The notes: generated by a model from the letters alone, not told the origin. A stretch of 64,000 bases of DNA from Flaccisagitta enflata (GCA_965153355.1 OZ231128.1:9424001-9488000), one strand, 5' to 3'; positions 1 to 15,280 are shown, numbered from the stretch's first letter. Translations and numbers: made by a program.

Positions 1-806
1 AAGTTTTTAAGTTTTGAGCCATTTCTAGTCAGAAACTGAATCCTATAAAGAGAGCCACAGTCGGCACACACACATACAAAAAAAAAAAAGAAAAAAAAAA
101 AAACCTACAACTAAATCTAACCATGAATACATAATCGAGCTGCTATATGAACTAGATAAACGCTCACCATAACGCAAGACAAGATAGAAAGCCAATGACT
201 ACGCATGTTAGTAGTAACATACATGGGCATATGAGCATGAACTAAATATGGTTGTGAAACACACTGTCCCAGAGTGCAAAATGACGGTAAAAGTCTTTCT
301 AAAGTCATCTAGCCTAGATACGAAACGATTTGGAATCTACAGGGTGAACATTGTCAAATGCAAAAAAGTATTAAGCTTTTGCTCCTAGATTCTTCATCTT
401 CATGACCTGGAATCATTTTTTTCTAATAGTACTATGCTTGACGTTTTTTGTGTCAAAATTTCATGGATCTGAGTTGTATAGTTTGTCCATAACATCAATT
501 TGAAGTAAAATGAATATTTACAGCTTGAGCTTGATTACTGATTTTTTTTCATCTGAGCAGTTTCTTTTGGAATTGTTCTGATGTTATAATGACTTAAACC
601 ACAGCTGCTACATCGGTCTTGAATGGCAGACTGTCAAATTATCTTCCATTTGAGACCAATCTGGTATTTATAGCTCAAGTCGTCTTCAAATGAGAGCAAA
701 TCAAAGAAAAACTTTCCTGTTTAAAGAAGAAGATTTTAAGCTAGCATTATCTGTCTGCCTGTCAGTCCGTCAGTCTCCTCATCCATGCATGCACTCATGT
801 CATACC

Positions 807-851
<45 letters not shown>

Positions 852-1146
852 CCCTCGTCGATCTCTGAAAATCAAAGTGATATCGAAAGAGAAAGTGAGA
901 GCAAAGTCTCTTCTGAGAGCTAAGAGTTGGTTTTGATATTGCGTTCGATTCTTTCTAGATGCTGCTCAACGTCTCAAAATCAGGCCATTTAGATGCCAGA
1001 ACCCCAAAAGGGGGGGAAAGAGCGGCGGAAAATGAGGGCAATTCCCATGCAACAACCGCCCGAGGGCGAGATGGAGAGAGAGAGAGAGAGAGAGAATGAT
1101 GAATCGTGAATGTGAGATATCTGACGGAATGCGAGATCTTGACGAC

Positions 1147-1415
<269 letters not shown>

Positions 1416-2117
1416 ACAGACATAGCGAAAGAGACAGAGACAGAGACAGAGAGGCTGAGACAGAGACAGAGCTACGAAGAAACAGTCACAAAGACAGAGA
1501 CAATAAATAGAAAGAGAAGAAGCGCCCGGGGCAACCGTGTCTCGGTCTATCATCATGGCTACCGAGACGTAAGACTAATCAGAAAGGAATTGAAGCTGAC
1601 ACGAAGTTTGTAACATGAAAAGGCAAAGTTGTGAACATGACAAATGGAAACGGAACAATTTATAACCAGATTATAACCGGATTATAACCGACTTACAACC
1701 AAATTACAAATTGCGTTACGGCTTAGTTTAACTGGCGATTTAGAGCTTTTGAAAATCTCACTAATGGTCATGGTCATGCTGCATTGTGGAGAAACTCGAA
1801 AAAATTACTCCTCTGGAACAAATTCTACGGATCGTATTACTATATAACTAAGCACTGGCGAAGAAGCTTTTCGTGCCTCACTTAAAGTCAAATTTGTGGG
1901 GGCGAGATGTGGGACTTGCCCTATTAGCGAGTGCGCTCTAGCAATTCTCCGATGTATAAACTTTGGAGCGGTTGCTGGTTTGAACATGCCTTGACTCAGG
2001 ATAAATTGAGGTTGTTGTCCGTTGTTATGGTGGCAGCAGATCGCGTCCAAGAATCAACAGATAAAAGAGGGTGAAGGCCTGAAAGATACACCTGTTGGTA
2101 GCTGTAAACGCCATGCT

Positions 2118-2232
<115 letters not shown>

Positions 2233-2821
2233 GAGAGGGTATGACATGAGTGCATGCATGGATGAGGAGACTGACGGACTGACAGGCAGACAGATAATGA
2301 AAGAGAGAGAAAGAGGAAAAAAAGGGTGGGGAGGATGCAATGAGGGAAACGAAGAGAAAAATAGAGAGAGAGAGTCAGTCTGAAGAAAAAGAAAAAAGAA
2401 AGGAAAAAAGAGGATTAGAAAAGTAGAGCAGGTGGCATCGATGGTTCGATGCATCGAGGCAGTCAGGAGGTCGCTCGAGCTTAACGTTGGCCATAAACCC
2501 ATTCAAGCGTGCCCAGAACCAAAAGCAGGAGATGCTGATAAGGAGATGCGGAGCGAGAGTGAGGCTGATAAGGAGATGCTGATAAGAAGATGCTGACAAG
2601 AAGATGCGGAATAACAGAAAGGGTGATGCGGACAAGAAGATGCAGAATATGGGTGATGCTAATGAGATGCGGAAAAGCAGATGCTGATCGGGAGACAAAA
2701 TGCCGACAAAGACGGGGCAGAATTATACTGAAAAGCCAAAAGAAGTGCAGGGGAAATGCCGAGAAAAGTGAGAGTAACATTCTGATCAGTAGTTGCTAAC
2801 GAGGAGATACTGAGAGAAGAA

Positions 2822-3090
2822 AAGGGTAATCATAGGGAATTCAATCCGGTGCACTTGTTTTTTCCCGCAAGGGCAAATCTTTAATTCAAGCGCACTTGAG
2901 TTACGACATACAAAATCAAGTCCACACCTTGCCCTAAATCTATCTATAACCAAACCTTATCCCTAACCCTAAAACCCACCCCATCCCTAACCCCAAACCA
3001 ACCCCCAACCCTAAAACACTACCCGCGTAAAAACACTTTAAAACAAAAGACACGGATTGAAATGCCTAACGTGACCAAGAAAAGTGCTTT
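2822..3090. mobile_element. Left-arm-only insertion with a CCCTAA-rich patch
   Basis: The paired place in the right arm (about 36105) lacks this segment. Its ends resemble each other in inverted orientation (attcaatccggtg against atttcaatccgtg). Inside, at 2930-3020, are several degenerate telomere-like CCCTAA/CCCCAA words. Confidence 0.5.
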
Positions 3091-3265
3091 CGAACGCCGG
3101 GAATGCTAACTACTGAGTAAGGAACAAAATCAATGCAGTCAAAGACAGACCATGATAAAGTGAGACAGACAGAGAAACTACAGAAACCATGAGAGATAGA
3201 CAAAAACAGAGAATGCATCTGCTCGAGAGCTCAATCAATCGGTCGGGCATACGACCGCTATCAAG

Positions 3266-3606
<341 letters not shown>

Positions 3607-4004
3607 CTAACCGCGCCCATCGTCAAAATCGAGAGAAAAAAGCACCTGAGAGAGTCATAAACTACACCTGCCCGCGCGCGTGCGTTTCCAATTACGGTCG
3701 TAAAGGATGCGCATGCGCGAATGTGTGTGCGCAAATGTGTGTGTGCGAATGTGAGTGCGCGTCAGTTAATGTGGTAAAGGCTGTTATTTACGAACAAAAA
3801 CCACGAGGTCAAGTGGATCGCAAGAAGTGTTTATACGATCACGTCAAGCGTCCTTAGCTGCACCCACTCAAACACATACGATGTTAACACAGATACACTG
3901 GCACATTTTGAAAGATAGACATATAGACAACCGAGCTGATGGACAGAGAGTCATACAGACTGCAGATAGGAAGACCGACACAAATGCTCATGGACTCCAA
4001 CTCA

Positions 4005-4007
<3 letters not shown>

Positions 4008-4049
<42 letters not shown>

Positions 4050-4062
4050 ACAGACACACAGA

Positions 4063-4161
<99 letters not shown>

Positions 4162-4200
4162 ACACACAATCACACACAATCACACACAATCACACACACT
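4008..4200. repeat. (CA)n microsatellite, left arm
   Basis: Includes CAGA and CAAT variants; partner 35279-35361 (GT strand) is shorter and purer. Confidence 0.95.
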
Positions 4201-4494
4201 CAATCACACACACTCCATCACACGCACACCATCACATGCACACACAGGCACATGTAATTTGTACATGCAATTCTTCCAATTGCGCGATAACCATCAAGAG
4301 CACCTGGAAGATGACCATCAGTTTTCACGGCAGTTTCTATTTGGTGCCAGCCGAGGCTTACAGGAAGATCAAAAGGAGAAAATTGGACGATCTTAACTTC
4401 AGAACGACGTTCCATATCGAACAGATAGATAACTAGATGCAGATGTCAGGTGGGGGGCATGGTATAAATGTGCTACAGGCGTTTCAGACTTTTT

Positions 4495-5026
4495 GGGCAG
4501 CGGCCCCAAAGGGCCGATGTCCTGTAGAACACAGGGGGGAATTTCCATACGTCCGTCCGTCCGTCCGTCCTTCCGTCCCCCTCTTGGCCATCAAGGCCTC
4601 AAATTTGCCCTCCCAGCCTTAAATTTAGCCCTCCAGGCCTCAAATCAGCCTTCTAGGCTTCAAATCAGCCCCCCCCCCCCCCCGCCTCAAATCTGACCTA
4701 CAGACCTCAGATCTGCCCTCAAGACCTTCAACTAGGCCTCCAAGCATCAAATCAGCCCTCTGTGGCTCAAATTTGCCCTCCAAACCTCAAATCCACTCTC
4801 AAAGCCTCAATTCTGCCCTCCAGCCTTCAAATATGCCTTCTTTGGCCTGAATCAGTCATCTATTGCCAGAAATGTGCCTCCTCAGGACGTATGGAAATTC
4901 CCCCCTGTGTTCTACAGGACATCGGCCCTTTAGGGCCGCTGCCCTGCTCTCACTCCACTTCTTCACTGGATCACTCCCAGCAGGGCATCGGGTACCGCTG
5001 ACCATGTGCGATCCTTGGATGACTAG
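4495..5026 (+). mobile_element. GGGCAGCGG-family element with minisatellite core, copy 1
   Basis: It opens with GGGCAGCGGCCCCAAAGGGC and has an inverted copy of the first ~60 bases at about 4885-4944, then a tail ending CCTTGGATGACTAG. Between them are GTCC repeats and about ten degenerate ~21-base units (cctcaaatctgccctc type). The right arm has no element at the paired place. Confidence 0.75.
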
Positions 5027-5239
5027 TTATAACGTGCGAGCGGTGCAACAAAATAACAATACTGTCTTAATTTGACAGTATTATTCTCAAAGGGTGCCAT
5101 ATTGGCCATTGGGATCATAATGTTTGACCCACTTTTAACACATCCATGGACGTGGTGGATATGGCATCCCATACATCCATGTACACATGGCACCTGTTTG
5201 ATGTTGGCTGTTGGCCTCCTCGAGTCTTTCCCGGTTTAA

Positions 5240-5410
5240 TCACGCTGGCTTATGATAGGGTCATTGGGCGTCATCGGTTTGACCTCGTTAGGTCGTCTGC
5301 GATTGGTCATTTGGCGTCATCGGTTTGACCTCGTTTGGTCGTCTGTGATTGGTCAACAACAACCAACGGATTGTCACTCGGCAGGCGGTGATTGGTCCTC
5401 GCGTCAGGCG
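5240..5410. repeat. Tandem ~48-bp units (ggtcattgggcgtcatcggt type)
   Basis: Two to three units with variants. The partner in the right arm is about 34430-34570. Confidence 0.7.
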
Positions 5411-5959
5411 CTAATCCTTCGAGGGCGCCTCATTGGTCAAATTGTAAATCCGTCTGTCAAAAGTGACGGAATTAAGAAAGGATTTGGAGGCATCGATTGC
5501 CAACGGATTGCCAAGTGCCAACGATCCTCAGCTCGATTACATTCGCCGGCTGAATCTCATTGATTTGGCGACCATGAAAGAGGCAGAGACAGAGAGAAAG
5601 AGAGTGTCAAACTCAAAGTGGTAGCCGAAATAGCAGAATGTATGGCCATGGCCGTAGGCAATGGAGCGCAGGCTGAGCTAGCTTGGGAGAAGGAGATCGA
5701 AACTAAAAATGGCGGAGAAATGGAAGTAAAAATGGCGAAGAGATGGAACTAAAAATGGCGAAGAGATGGAACTAAAAATGGCGAAGAGATGGAACTAAAA
5801 ATGGTGAAGAGATGGAACTAGAAATAGTGAAGAGATAGAACTAGAAATGGCGAAGAGATGTAACTGAAAATGGCGAAGAGATATAACTAAAAAGTGGCGC
5901 AGAACTGAAATGAAAGAAGTGGTATAGAAATGGAAACACAGAACTTTCCAACTCGAGCG

Positions 5960-6033
5960 TGACGAACGGACGAACGGCCTAACCACCCGGACGGACAAAA
6001 CCTTATACAGAGTCGCAAGTCCGCGACTAAAGA
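5960..6033 (-). mobile_element. Hairpin-headed (TCGCG type) element end, left arm
   Basis: On the minus strand the hairpin agtcgcggacttgcgact (6011-6028) is followed by ctgtataagg and GTCC repeats. It is shared with 34023-34100. Confidence 0.75.
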
Positions 6034-6077
6034 TGGAAAAAGAAGTAAATTGATGATAAGCAGGGAGAGTAGTTGTT

Positions 6078-6078
6078 T

Positions 6079-6166
<88 letters not shown>

Positions 6167-6168
6167 TA
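6078..6168. repeat. (TAG)n microsatellite, left arm
   Basis: About 30 units. The partner 33797-33989 is roughly twice as long. Confidence 0.95.
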
Positions 6169-6548
6169 GACGACAAAAATGAAAAGAGTATATTAGATTG
6201 GCGGTAGAGGGGCCAATGGGCTATGCGATTGTTGTCATATCAAATTTCGTTATTTTCATTTTTTTTTGGTTGTCATATCAAATTTCATTATTTTCATTTT
6301 TTTTTCCTAACTTGGGCGAAAACCGAGATTGCCAAAGATTCATTCGCCGATTAAAATAGAGCGCACCAAAATTCATCATTGAAATATAATTATATTATTA
6401 TTATATATTATTATTATATTATTATAATATAATTATTTTTCTAGATTGTCCACTTATAGTTCTGTTTTAATTTTTTCATTGCGTGAAAGCCCTAAGTTTG
6501 GGATTTGAAAACAAAAATCCGTGGGAGCGGAATAGGGACAAGCAAGCA

Positions 6549-6672
<124 letters not shown>

Positions 6673-7140
6673 CAGACACGGAAAAGAAAGAAAAAGAGAA
6701 GTAACAGCCGGACTAGAAAAGGGTGGCTATTCTATTATTTTTTGCTTTCTCGTGTCAGATGACAGATATAAAGAAAAATGACTTCCCGTTTTTTTCTTAA
6801 ATGAAGTTCATTTTCAGTTTTCCATTCATTTTTCAACATTTCAGTCGTTTTCCCCATCACATGACAAAAGGCCATATTATGTTATTTTCCTGAGTTTTCG
6901 TGCGTAATTCTGCTTTTGCCTTTGAGGGGCCATTTTTCCTTTTTCTTTTTTTTTTCCTCTTTCTTTTTTTTCCCCTTGTTTTTTCTCTCTCTTTGTTCTC
7001 TCTCTCTCTCTCTCTGACGGGTGAAATGACTTAGTAGTAAAGGAAGCTCTCAAAACATGTTGGTTGATCATTTGTTTCAGTATAGGATCTCACCGTGGCC
7101 AAGAACAGCCGAGAAATGCGGTTTTTGCACTTGCGTAACG

Positions 7141-7228
7141 GACATACCGACGGACGGACGGACGGACGGACGGACGGACGGACAAACCCTCTTATAGAGA
7201 TGCGTTCCTGACGGACGCATCTAAAAAT
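7141..7228 (-). mobile_element. Hairpin-headed (ATGCG type) element end, left arm
   Basis: On the minus strand the stem agatgcg/cgcatct (7198-7222) is followed by ctataagaggg and a GTCC tract. Confidence 0.75.
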
Positions 7229-7279
7229 GATTTCCAAGCGCTTTTTATGTTCCATTTGTACAACCAAAGCCCTATCTAC

Positions 7280-7441
7280 TTGGAAAATCGATTTGGACTT
7301 GATCTAGGCACCGCGTCATTAATGCTGTAGTTGTATGTAATGCCTATGGAAGAAATTTCCCTCAGAACTACAGCAATCAATTCTATTCAACTACAGCATG
7401 GATGACGCGGTGCCTAGATCAAGTCCAAATCGATTTTCCAA
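7280..7441. mobile_element. 162-bp hairpin element, left-arm copy
   Basis: Near-perfect inverted repeats of about 45 bases (TTGGAAAATCGATTTGGACT at the outer end) surround a short loop. It is shared by both arms, so it predates the duplication. Confidence 0.75.
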
Positions 7442-7519
7442 TGAGGTGGGGTTCTAATTATGCAAATGGAACATGAAAAGACCTTGGAAATAACTTTTTG
7501 TTTTAATACCCAAATTGAG

Positions 7520-7640
7520 CTCATTCTGAGCAAGTTGAGCGAGTGAGTGGAGGAGTGAGTAAGTAAGTGAGTGAGTTATTGAGTGAGTGAGTGGGTGGAT
7601 GAGTATTTTGAACGGGGGAGTGAGTAAGTGAGCATAGTGG
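7520..7640. repeat. GAGTGAGT-type tandem repeat, left arm
   Basis: Degenerate 4-base repeat; partner about 30990-31095. Confidence 0.8.
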
Positions 7641-7767
7641 TCGTACGAAAACATGCACGCAAAAGTCGAATAAAATTTTTTTCTCATGCAAATCGTAAAA
7701 ATAAGATTGAAAAAAAAAAAACCATCGATAAATCAGAAGTTACTCAATTTTGAAACATTTTTTCACA

Positions 7768-7771
<4 letters not shown>

Positions 7772-7850
<79 letters not shown>

Positions 7851-8110
7851 AAGAGAGAAGTTGTAAATATAATCAAAAGCATCCGAATCTCTGTCGTAAT
7901 TGTCATCGTCATCATCGTTGAAATCATCATCGTCGTCATTATCGTCATCTTCGTTATTATCAAAAGTGAAATCATCATCGTCATCGTCGTCGTCGTCATC
8001 GCCATCGTTGTCATTATCGTCATCTTTGTTAATATCAAAAGTGAAATCATCATCGTCGTCGTCGTCATCGTAATCATCGTCATCATCGTCAAGTCGTTAT
8101 CGATGTCGAT
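7772..8110. repeat. (GA)n followed by (TCATCG)n-type tract, left arm
   Basis: GA run 7772-7848, then a TCATCG/TCGTCG mixed array 7905-8100; partners 30770-30845 and 30530-30725. Confidence 0.9.
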
Positions 8111-8278
8111 GAGGTTTGAATTTGACGGATTTTTATCGCGACAGAAATGAAAATAACGTCTCTCTGGCGTAAATGGACGGTAAATGTGACAGTCAGTGCC
8201 ACGCAACGGAGACAAGTGAGTGAAGAGAAGAATGTGAAATATTTGAAAGAATGAAAGAAGTAGCTAACGCTTGATATG

Positions 8279-8439
<161 letters not shown>

Positions 8440-8627
8440 CAGACGTTGCGGGCGTGTAAAGGTCAACCCTATCCTAAACCCAGAGCAAATGGCAAACAAC
8501 GACGCAAATTACAATTTTCTAAAGAAAATACTGAATACAAAAACATAGAGTAGATGCCTCCTTAGCCTTTTCCTTCTGTTAATGATGAAAGAATACTGAA
8601 TTACATGTATTTCTAATCGTTTTATTT

Positions 8628-8639
8628 AAGAAAGAAGGA

Positions 8640-8695
<56 letters not shown>

Positions 8696-8734
8696 AGGAA
8701 GGAAAGAAGAAAGAAAGAAAGAAAGAAAGAATGA

Positions 8735-8822
<88 letters not shown>

Positions 8823-8859
8823 AAAAAGAGAGAAAAAGAAAGAAAGCAAAAAAGAGAAA

Positions 8860-8895
<36 letters not shown>

Positions 8896-8896
8896 G

Positions 8897-8935
<39 letters not shown>

Positions 8936-9010
8936 AAAAAAAATAAAAAAAAGAAAAGAAAAAAAAGAAAGAGAGAAAGAAAGAAAGCAAAAAAGAGAAA
9001 AAGAAAGAGA
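8628..9010. repeat. (GAAA)n microsatellite, left arm
   Basis: About 380 bases with interruptions; partner 29612-30030. Confidence 0.95.
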
Positions 9011-9652
9011 CAGTTGAACAAAGTAGTTATTCAGTTGCTGGATGGTTTTTAAAATGTTGCCGAAGAAAAGCTTTTTTAGTTCAAACGAGAAAAGATTAGT
9101 CCCCAATGATTCAAAATTGAAAACTGGGCCTACAAGAGAAAGCCTTTGGAAATATTACATTTCAAGAATCCGATAAGGGAAGTATTTTGTCAAACAAACA
9201 GCCAGACCAGTAATATATTCAGGACCAAAAGACCAAAAGAAAAAAAGATAATAAGCTAATGCATTCTGCACAATCACACAGTCTCTCCATAAAACAATTC
9301 TCATTTTTTCTCTAAAATGAATTAGCTCATTGACATTGCCTGTCTGTGATGAAATGTTATGTTTGACACCATAAACCAATGAATTATCGGGCGCGTGATG
9401 GATGGACGGACCGATGGATGGACTGACCGATGGAAGGACGGACCAACCAGCAAGAATGACGGAGGGATCACACACACACACGTACATTTGAACGGTTTTG
9501 AGTTTTGAGTTTTGACAAACGGACATGAATCAAAAGAGGAGGTTTTTGGAGCCTCCTGGCCAAAAAGCGGCAAAAAGCGATCCAGCAAAGGAAAAGACCT
9601 GCAGGGAAGCAAGAAGCCAAGATCGTAAATCCACACCAAGGACTCTGTCATT

Positions 9653-9765
9653 GTGACGACGACGACGATGACGACGACAACGGCGACGACGATGACGACG
9701 TCGATGACGACGACGAAGACGACGACAACGACGTTGATGGCGACGATGACAGCATTGACGCCGAA
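9653..9765. repeat. GAC-rich trinucleotide array, left arm
   Basis: GACGAC/GATGAC mix; partner 28805-28930. Confidence 0.9.
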
Positions 9766-9966
9766 GACTTTTTCGATGGTCGATATCGTAATTAACGATA
9801 TTTTAACGACCTGAATGACTCATTCTTTTGGGAAAAATTTTATGAGTCTTTTTTTTTTCTATGTCAGAAATTCCTGACTTGTACAGAATTGCAGAAACAG
9901 GCGATTGGCGACGGACGATGGCGTTTTTATTAGTCTTTTTATGCTGTTTGTTGCTCTCTCTATTCT

Positions 9967-9969
<3 letters not shown>

Positions 9970-10060
<91 letters not shown>
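9970..10060. repeat. (TC)n microsatellite, left arm
   Basis: About 90 bases; partner 28585-28620 is only about 35 bases. Confidence 0.95.
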
Positions 10061-10062
<2 letters not shown>

Positions 10063-10564
10063 TATCATAGAAATAAATATTTGCCCTTGTTTTAGGCTGG
10101 TTGTACATAGATACTCTTTTGATTTAGAAGAACTGATCAACTGCAACTGCAACTTCTTTTTTGTGATTTGTTTCTATTTCTTGTATGTAATTGACAGATT
10201 GAAAAAATAAGTCACTTCCAAGAATGACTTGTTCAAAACTACAGTTTTACATTCACTAATATCAATAACATTTTTGTTGAAAATGGGAAAATGCGAAAAT
10301 CTAACCTTCCAAGATAGTAGCTTTCTTCCTGTGTCTAGAGCTCTTTCCGTTTTAAAACATCAAATGACCGTCTCCTTTGTATTTCTCTGACGGAATCAAA
10401 CTCTATTATTCTTGTGGTCGTTATTGGCTCATAACTTTTTCAACTGAAAACTACATGAAGAGCAATACCGCTGTTACAACTGCGGGGATCTGACGTCTGT
10501 CTATGCTTGAACTTAGGGCACGTTTCTAGACACAGATAACCGCGTTTTTGATGGGCCACTCGGT

Positions 10565-10735
10565 CGCTCGCTAAGTTAGTTCGCTCGCACCGCTCACTCC
10601 GCTCACTCGCTTCTCAGCGCTCTAAATTGCTACATTCTCTCACTTCATTCATGGGCTTGCTCACTCACTTTGCTCACTCACTTCGCTCACTCACTTTGCT
10701 CACTCACTTCGCTCACTCACTTTACTCACTCCTTT
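10565..10735. repeat. GCTCACTCACTT-type minisatellite, left arm
   Basis: Alternating TTCGCTCACTCAC and TTTGCTCACTCAC units; partner 27935-28080 is shorter. Confidence 0.85.
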
Positions 10736-10904
10736 ATGGGGTTACTGTAATGTGTTCATGCTGTAAATGAGATTAACAGAAATAAACGCGTTTATGGTCG
10801 TCACTAGAAACACGCCCTTAGTCTGTCTTAACAGTCAACATTCATGTCAACCTCACTGTAACTGCGCATTGGTTGAGGGGTCGGTTGGACAACTGTTGTT
10901 GACA

Positions 10905-10985
10905 TTTCTAGTCGCGGACTAGCGACTTTACAAGAGGCTTTGTTCGTCAATCCGTTGGTCCATCTATCAGTCCGTTAGCCTCTCT
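10905..10985 (+). mobile_element. Hairpin-headed (TCGCG type) element head, left arm
   Basis: The hairpin agtcgcggactagcgact at 10910-10927 is followed by ttacaagaggctttg. The right-arm partner is 27115-27356. Confidence 0.7.
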
Positions 10986-10990
10986 GTCGG

Positions 10991-11287
10991 CAGGGCTAGA
11001 AGCCTAGAAGCCTGATTTTCTCACTGGTTCCTGCCTACAAAATCTGCGTAGGAGTATCTTAATGTAAGCATTAAGAAAATATTTACCTACCAATCTATGA
11101 TACAAGAATTTGATATTTTTTTTTATAAAAGCTGGTTAAAAGTTATAATATATCTTTAGAAACATTTTCTACTTTAGATTACTTGTTTTTTTCTTCATTT
11201 TTTCTTTCATTTTTTCACACTTGCCTACAAAATCAGTTTGCTGCTTACAAGCAATGCTTGCGTGCTTGGGCACTTTGCCGTACCCTG
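10991..11287. mobile_element. Left-arm-only insertion with CAGGG termini
   Basis: It starts CAGGGCTAG and ends TACCCTG. The right arm is continuous here. CAGGG ends recall hAT-like elements, but no clean 8-bp target duplication is visible, so the class is tentative. Confidence 0.5.
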
Positions 11288-11811
11288 TGACTGTCGGTCT
11301 GTAAGTCACACTCAAGTTGAAAAGTATGAAAACATGCAATTTTAATGTTGTGTTGTGTATGTGTCTATGATTGTGTATGGAGGGAATACCCTACCCAGTG
11401 CCCACTCGCCCGCAATGATATTATAGCCCCGCGTTACTTGTTGTTATGCTATATGAAAGTTGGACAACACTACTACTCAACCCTACTTTACTTAAGGATG
11501 AGAGCCTTTGGAGCTCTCACTGGTGTTTAATCCGGACCCATCACAACTATCCTTAGTATTCAAAATAACTAAGTCTATCTCAACATAATTCCACTATGCA
11601 CTACTATATATTGGTACGGGTAGCATGGCCTTTCTTTATGCCCTAGCCCCTTCCCATTCTTGATCCTCTCCCTTTCATCCCATTTCCCATTTCACATCAT
11701 TTCAGATCTCTCTCTCCCTTTTTTTGAAAGACAGCATGATATTTCGAAATGAATGTTTCCCCAACCAAATGATTTAAACCTGGTCATGTTTGCTTTTCAA
11801 AACCTTTTTTA

Positions 11812-12040
<229 letters not shown>

Positions 12041-12235
12041 ACTCCTGCTCGTACGTCCGCTCGCACACACATCAGGCAATTTGGCTTGGCTTTTGGCACG
12101 ATCTTCCTGAAATTATGAGGTCATCTTGAGTTGGGTTGATTTGGGTCTTGCCTTCCTTTGAATTCTTGCCTATTGTTGAAATTCCAACTGGAAAAAGTGC
12201 CATCAGTCATTTTCGTCATTCTTCATCTGGATTTC

Positions 12236-12786
<551 letters not shown>

Positions 12787-13176
12787 AGAAAAAAAAGGGT
12801 CTCTTGGTAGTTAGGGATTCATTTATCAAAGTCCGATTCTAAAATTCTTTCTTTAATTATGAAAATAAAAAAAGGTTAAGAAATGATTTATACGCTTAAG
12901 AAAAGGAGAAAAATGAAAAAAAAGGAATTTTTTTTTTCTTAAAACTGAAAACAACAAATAAATCGTGTTCATTCCTGGCTGATGAAAACAAGAAATATAT
13001 GAAACAAAAAGAGATTTATTATTTCACGATAAGAACTTCAAAAGTTGAATTACGAACGTCTTTAACGTCGGGCTTAGCTAAAGTACGTGAAGGAATGAAA
13101 AGGAGCTGATGCAAAGAAAAAGAAATCAACAAAGGCAAACGACCTTTATGAGACTAGATTTGCAAGGCCAAGGATA

Positions 13177-14630
13177 CCACGCGAATCAAAAAGAAAAAAG
13201 AAAAAAAAAAAAGATTCACCTCTTTATTTAATAATAAAACAGATACAAAAATCAATTTGAACTATTCTTTGTTAAGTTAAATTAAAATATTTTCAAAGAA
13301 TCTTTCATTCTAGACCAATCCGAGGTCTGTATCTCAAACGGTTTAGGAGCTAGAGCTCTGCAAAGCGAAGTACTATTTTGCTAAGATGCACTTTTTATAG
13401 AGGGATAGCGAAACTGAAAGAGGAAACGGCCAGAAGTCTCACTTGCAAAATTCTTTAAAAAAAAAAAAAAAATGGACCCATCCCAGATTTTTGCACAGGG
13501 GACCTAAAAAGGCTGTAGAACAAGATTCTGATGTTCATTTTGACCTGACTTGAGCCAAAAAAAAAAGAAACGGTTTTTATTGCAAAAAACGGCTATTTTT
13601 CCTAAAAAAATAGTATTAAATGAAATTTTTTTGACTTTTTTTTTACAGAAACATAAAGTCCCAATAGTAATTGATATTTGAGTGACTTTAGAACAATTTT
13701 GAATCGGTCTATGAGGTTCAAAAATAGCATTAAAATGCTCAAAAATGAAGAAATGACCTAAAAATTAAAAAATTGTCAAAACTGATGTTTTGGAACAGTT
13801 TCTTAGGGTAAAATATGCTGTCAGTATGAATTTCATCGATTTACTTAAAAAAACATAGCCGTGATAAGCGAAAAACGCAAAACCGCAATATGCAAATGAG
13901 GTCAAAGTGCGGTTTTTGCAAAAAATGGCTTTGGAAAGGTAAGTACTCAATATTTTATTGTGTTTAGCTTTTATAAAAAGAAAAAACATGTTTTGCCATT
14001 TTTTGCAAAAATCGCACTTTGATCTCATTTGCATATTGCGGTTTTGCGTTTTAGCTCACGGCCATGTTTTTTGAGTAAATCAATTCATACTGTGGCATAT
14101 TTTCCTAGAAACTGTTCCAAATCATCAGTTTTGACAATTTTCATTTCTTTCATTTTGAGCATTTAATGCTGACCTCATAGACCTATCAAAAATTGTTCTA
14201 CATTTACTCAAATATCAATTACTATTGGTACTTTATGTTTCTGCAAAGACAAAATATTTCGTTTTATGCCATTTTTAGGAAAATGCTTGTTTTTTGCACC
14301 CCGTTTCTTTTGGCTCAAGCCGTCAAAATGAACATCAGAATCTTGTTCTACAGCCTTTTTAGGTCCCCTGTGCAAAAATCTGGGATGGGTCCATTTTTTT
14401 TTTTTCATAACCCTTAAAATTGAGATTTTCTCCATCGAGATTCCTGGCCGGAAAGGTTTTTACTCAAACTGATGCCATTTCTAAATAAAAATAGAAAGCA
14501 ATACCAGATTGGCGCCAAATGAAAGTCCTTTCAAAGGGCTTCAAAATAGTCTAAGATTTTGTTTAGTTTTTTAAACGTTTATTGGTTCAACTAACCATTT
14601 AGAGGTTTGTCTTTTTTTTTATTCGCGTGG
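13177..14630. mobile_element. 1.45-kb foldback element with TA target duplication
   Basis: Terminal inverted repeats CCACGCGAAT / ATTCGCGTGG are flanked by TA at 13175-13176 and 14631-14632. The right arm at about 25468 has the uninterrupted site. Almost the whole element is an inverted repeat centred near 13950: 13470-13700 pairs with 14195-14400 and 13780-13915 with 14000-14135. No transposase was recognised, so it is probably non-autonomous. Confidence 0.85.
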
Positions 14631-14954
14631 TATGGCTCTTATTTAAGGATGAAAGGGGCTCATCCCGTGCGTAACATTGTATATAATGATTATACACGCC
14701 CATTTGAAACCTTTCTTTCATTAGCGGCGTTTGTCATTCGTTTTAACGACCAAATCGTCGTAAAAACAAAGATTGAGAAAAAAAGTCGTCTTGGAGGTCT
14801 TTTTTTGCGCGTTAAGATGAATCTATGCAAATTAAGGTAGCGACGATGGGACTGAAAACGATCGGAGAGATAGACACACACAGTCGGGTGCCATCTTATC
14901 TTTCGACCTCCAAATGAGAAATCAAGGCTGGAGTTTATTTTTTTCGGAAATGAA

Positions 14955-15118
<164 letters not shown>

Positions 15119-15280
15119 AATGATCAAACTCCGATTAGGAAAAGAAATGTTTTGAAGAACTTCATTATGAGAACAGTTTCCATCTTTATGGGATCTAAGT
15201 CATTGTCTTTTCTGCGAGGTTTACTGCATCTGATGTGGCTCGCAGGGTTAAGCAGGAGTCTTCTGGCTACAAGAATCTTT

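Noticed and set aside
5241-5345. Possible promoter or operator from the repeated ~48-bp units
   Set aside because: They are plain tandem repeats in both palindrome arms with no gene next to them.
9155-9526. A ~74-residue frame (VYGVKHNISSQTGN...) that is identical in both palindrome arms (also 29246-29470)
   Set aside because: The DNA of the arms is equally conserved here, so protein identity is not independent evidence. No family was recognised.
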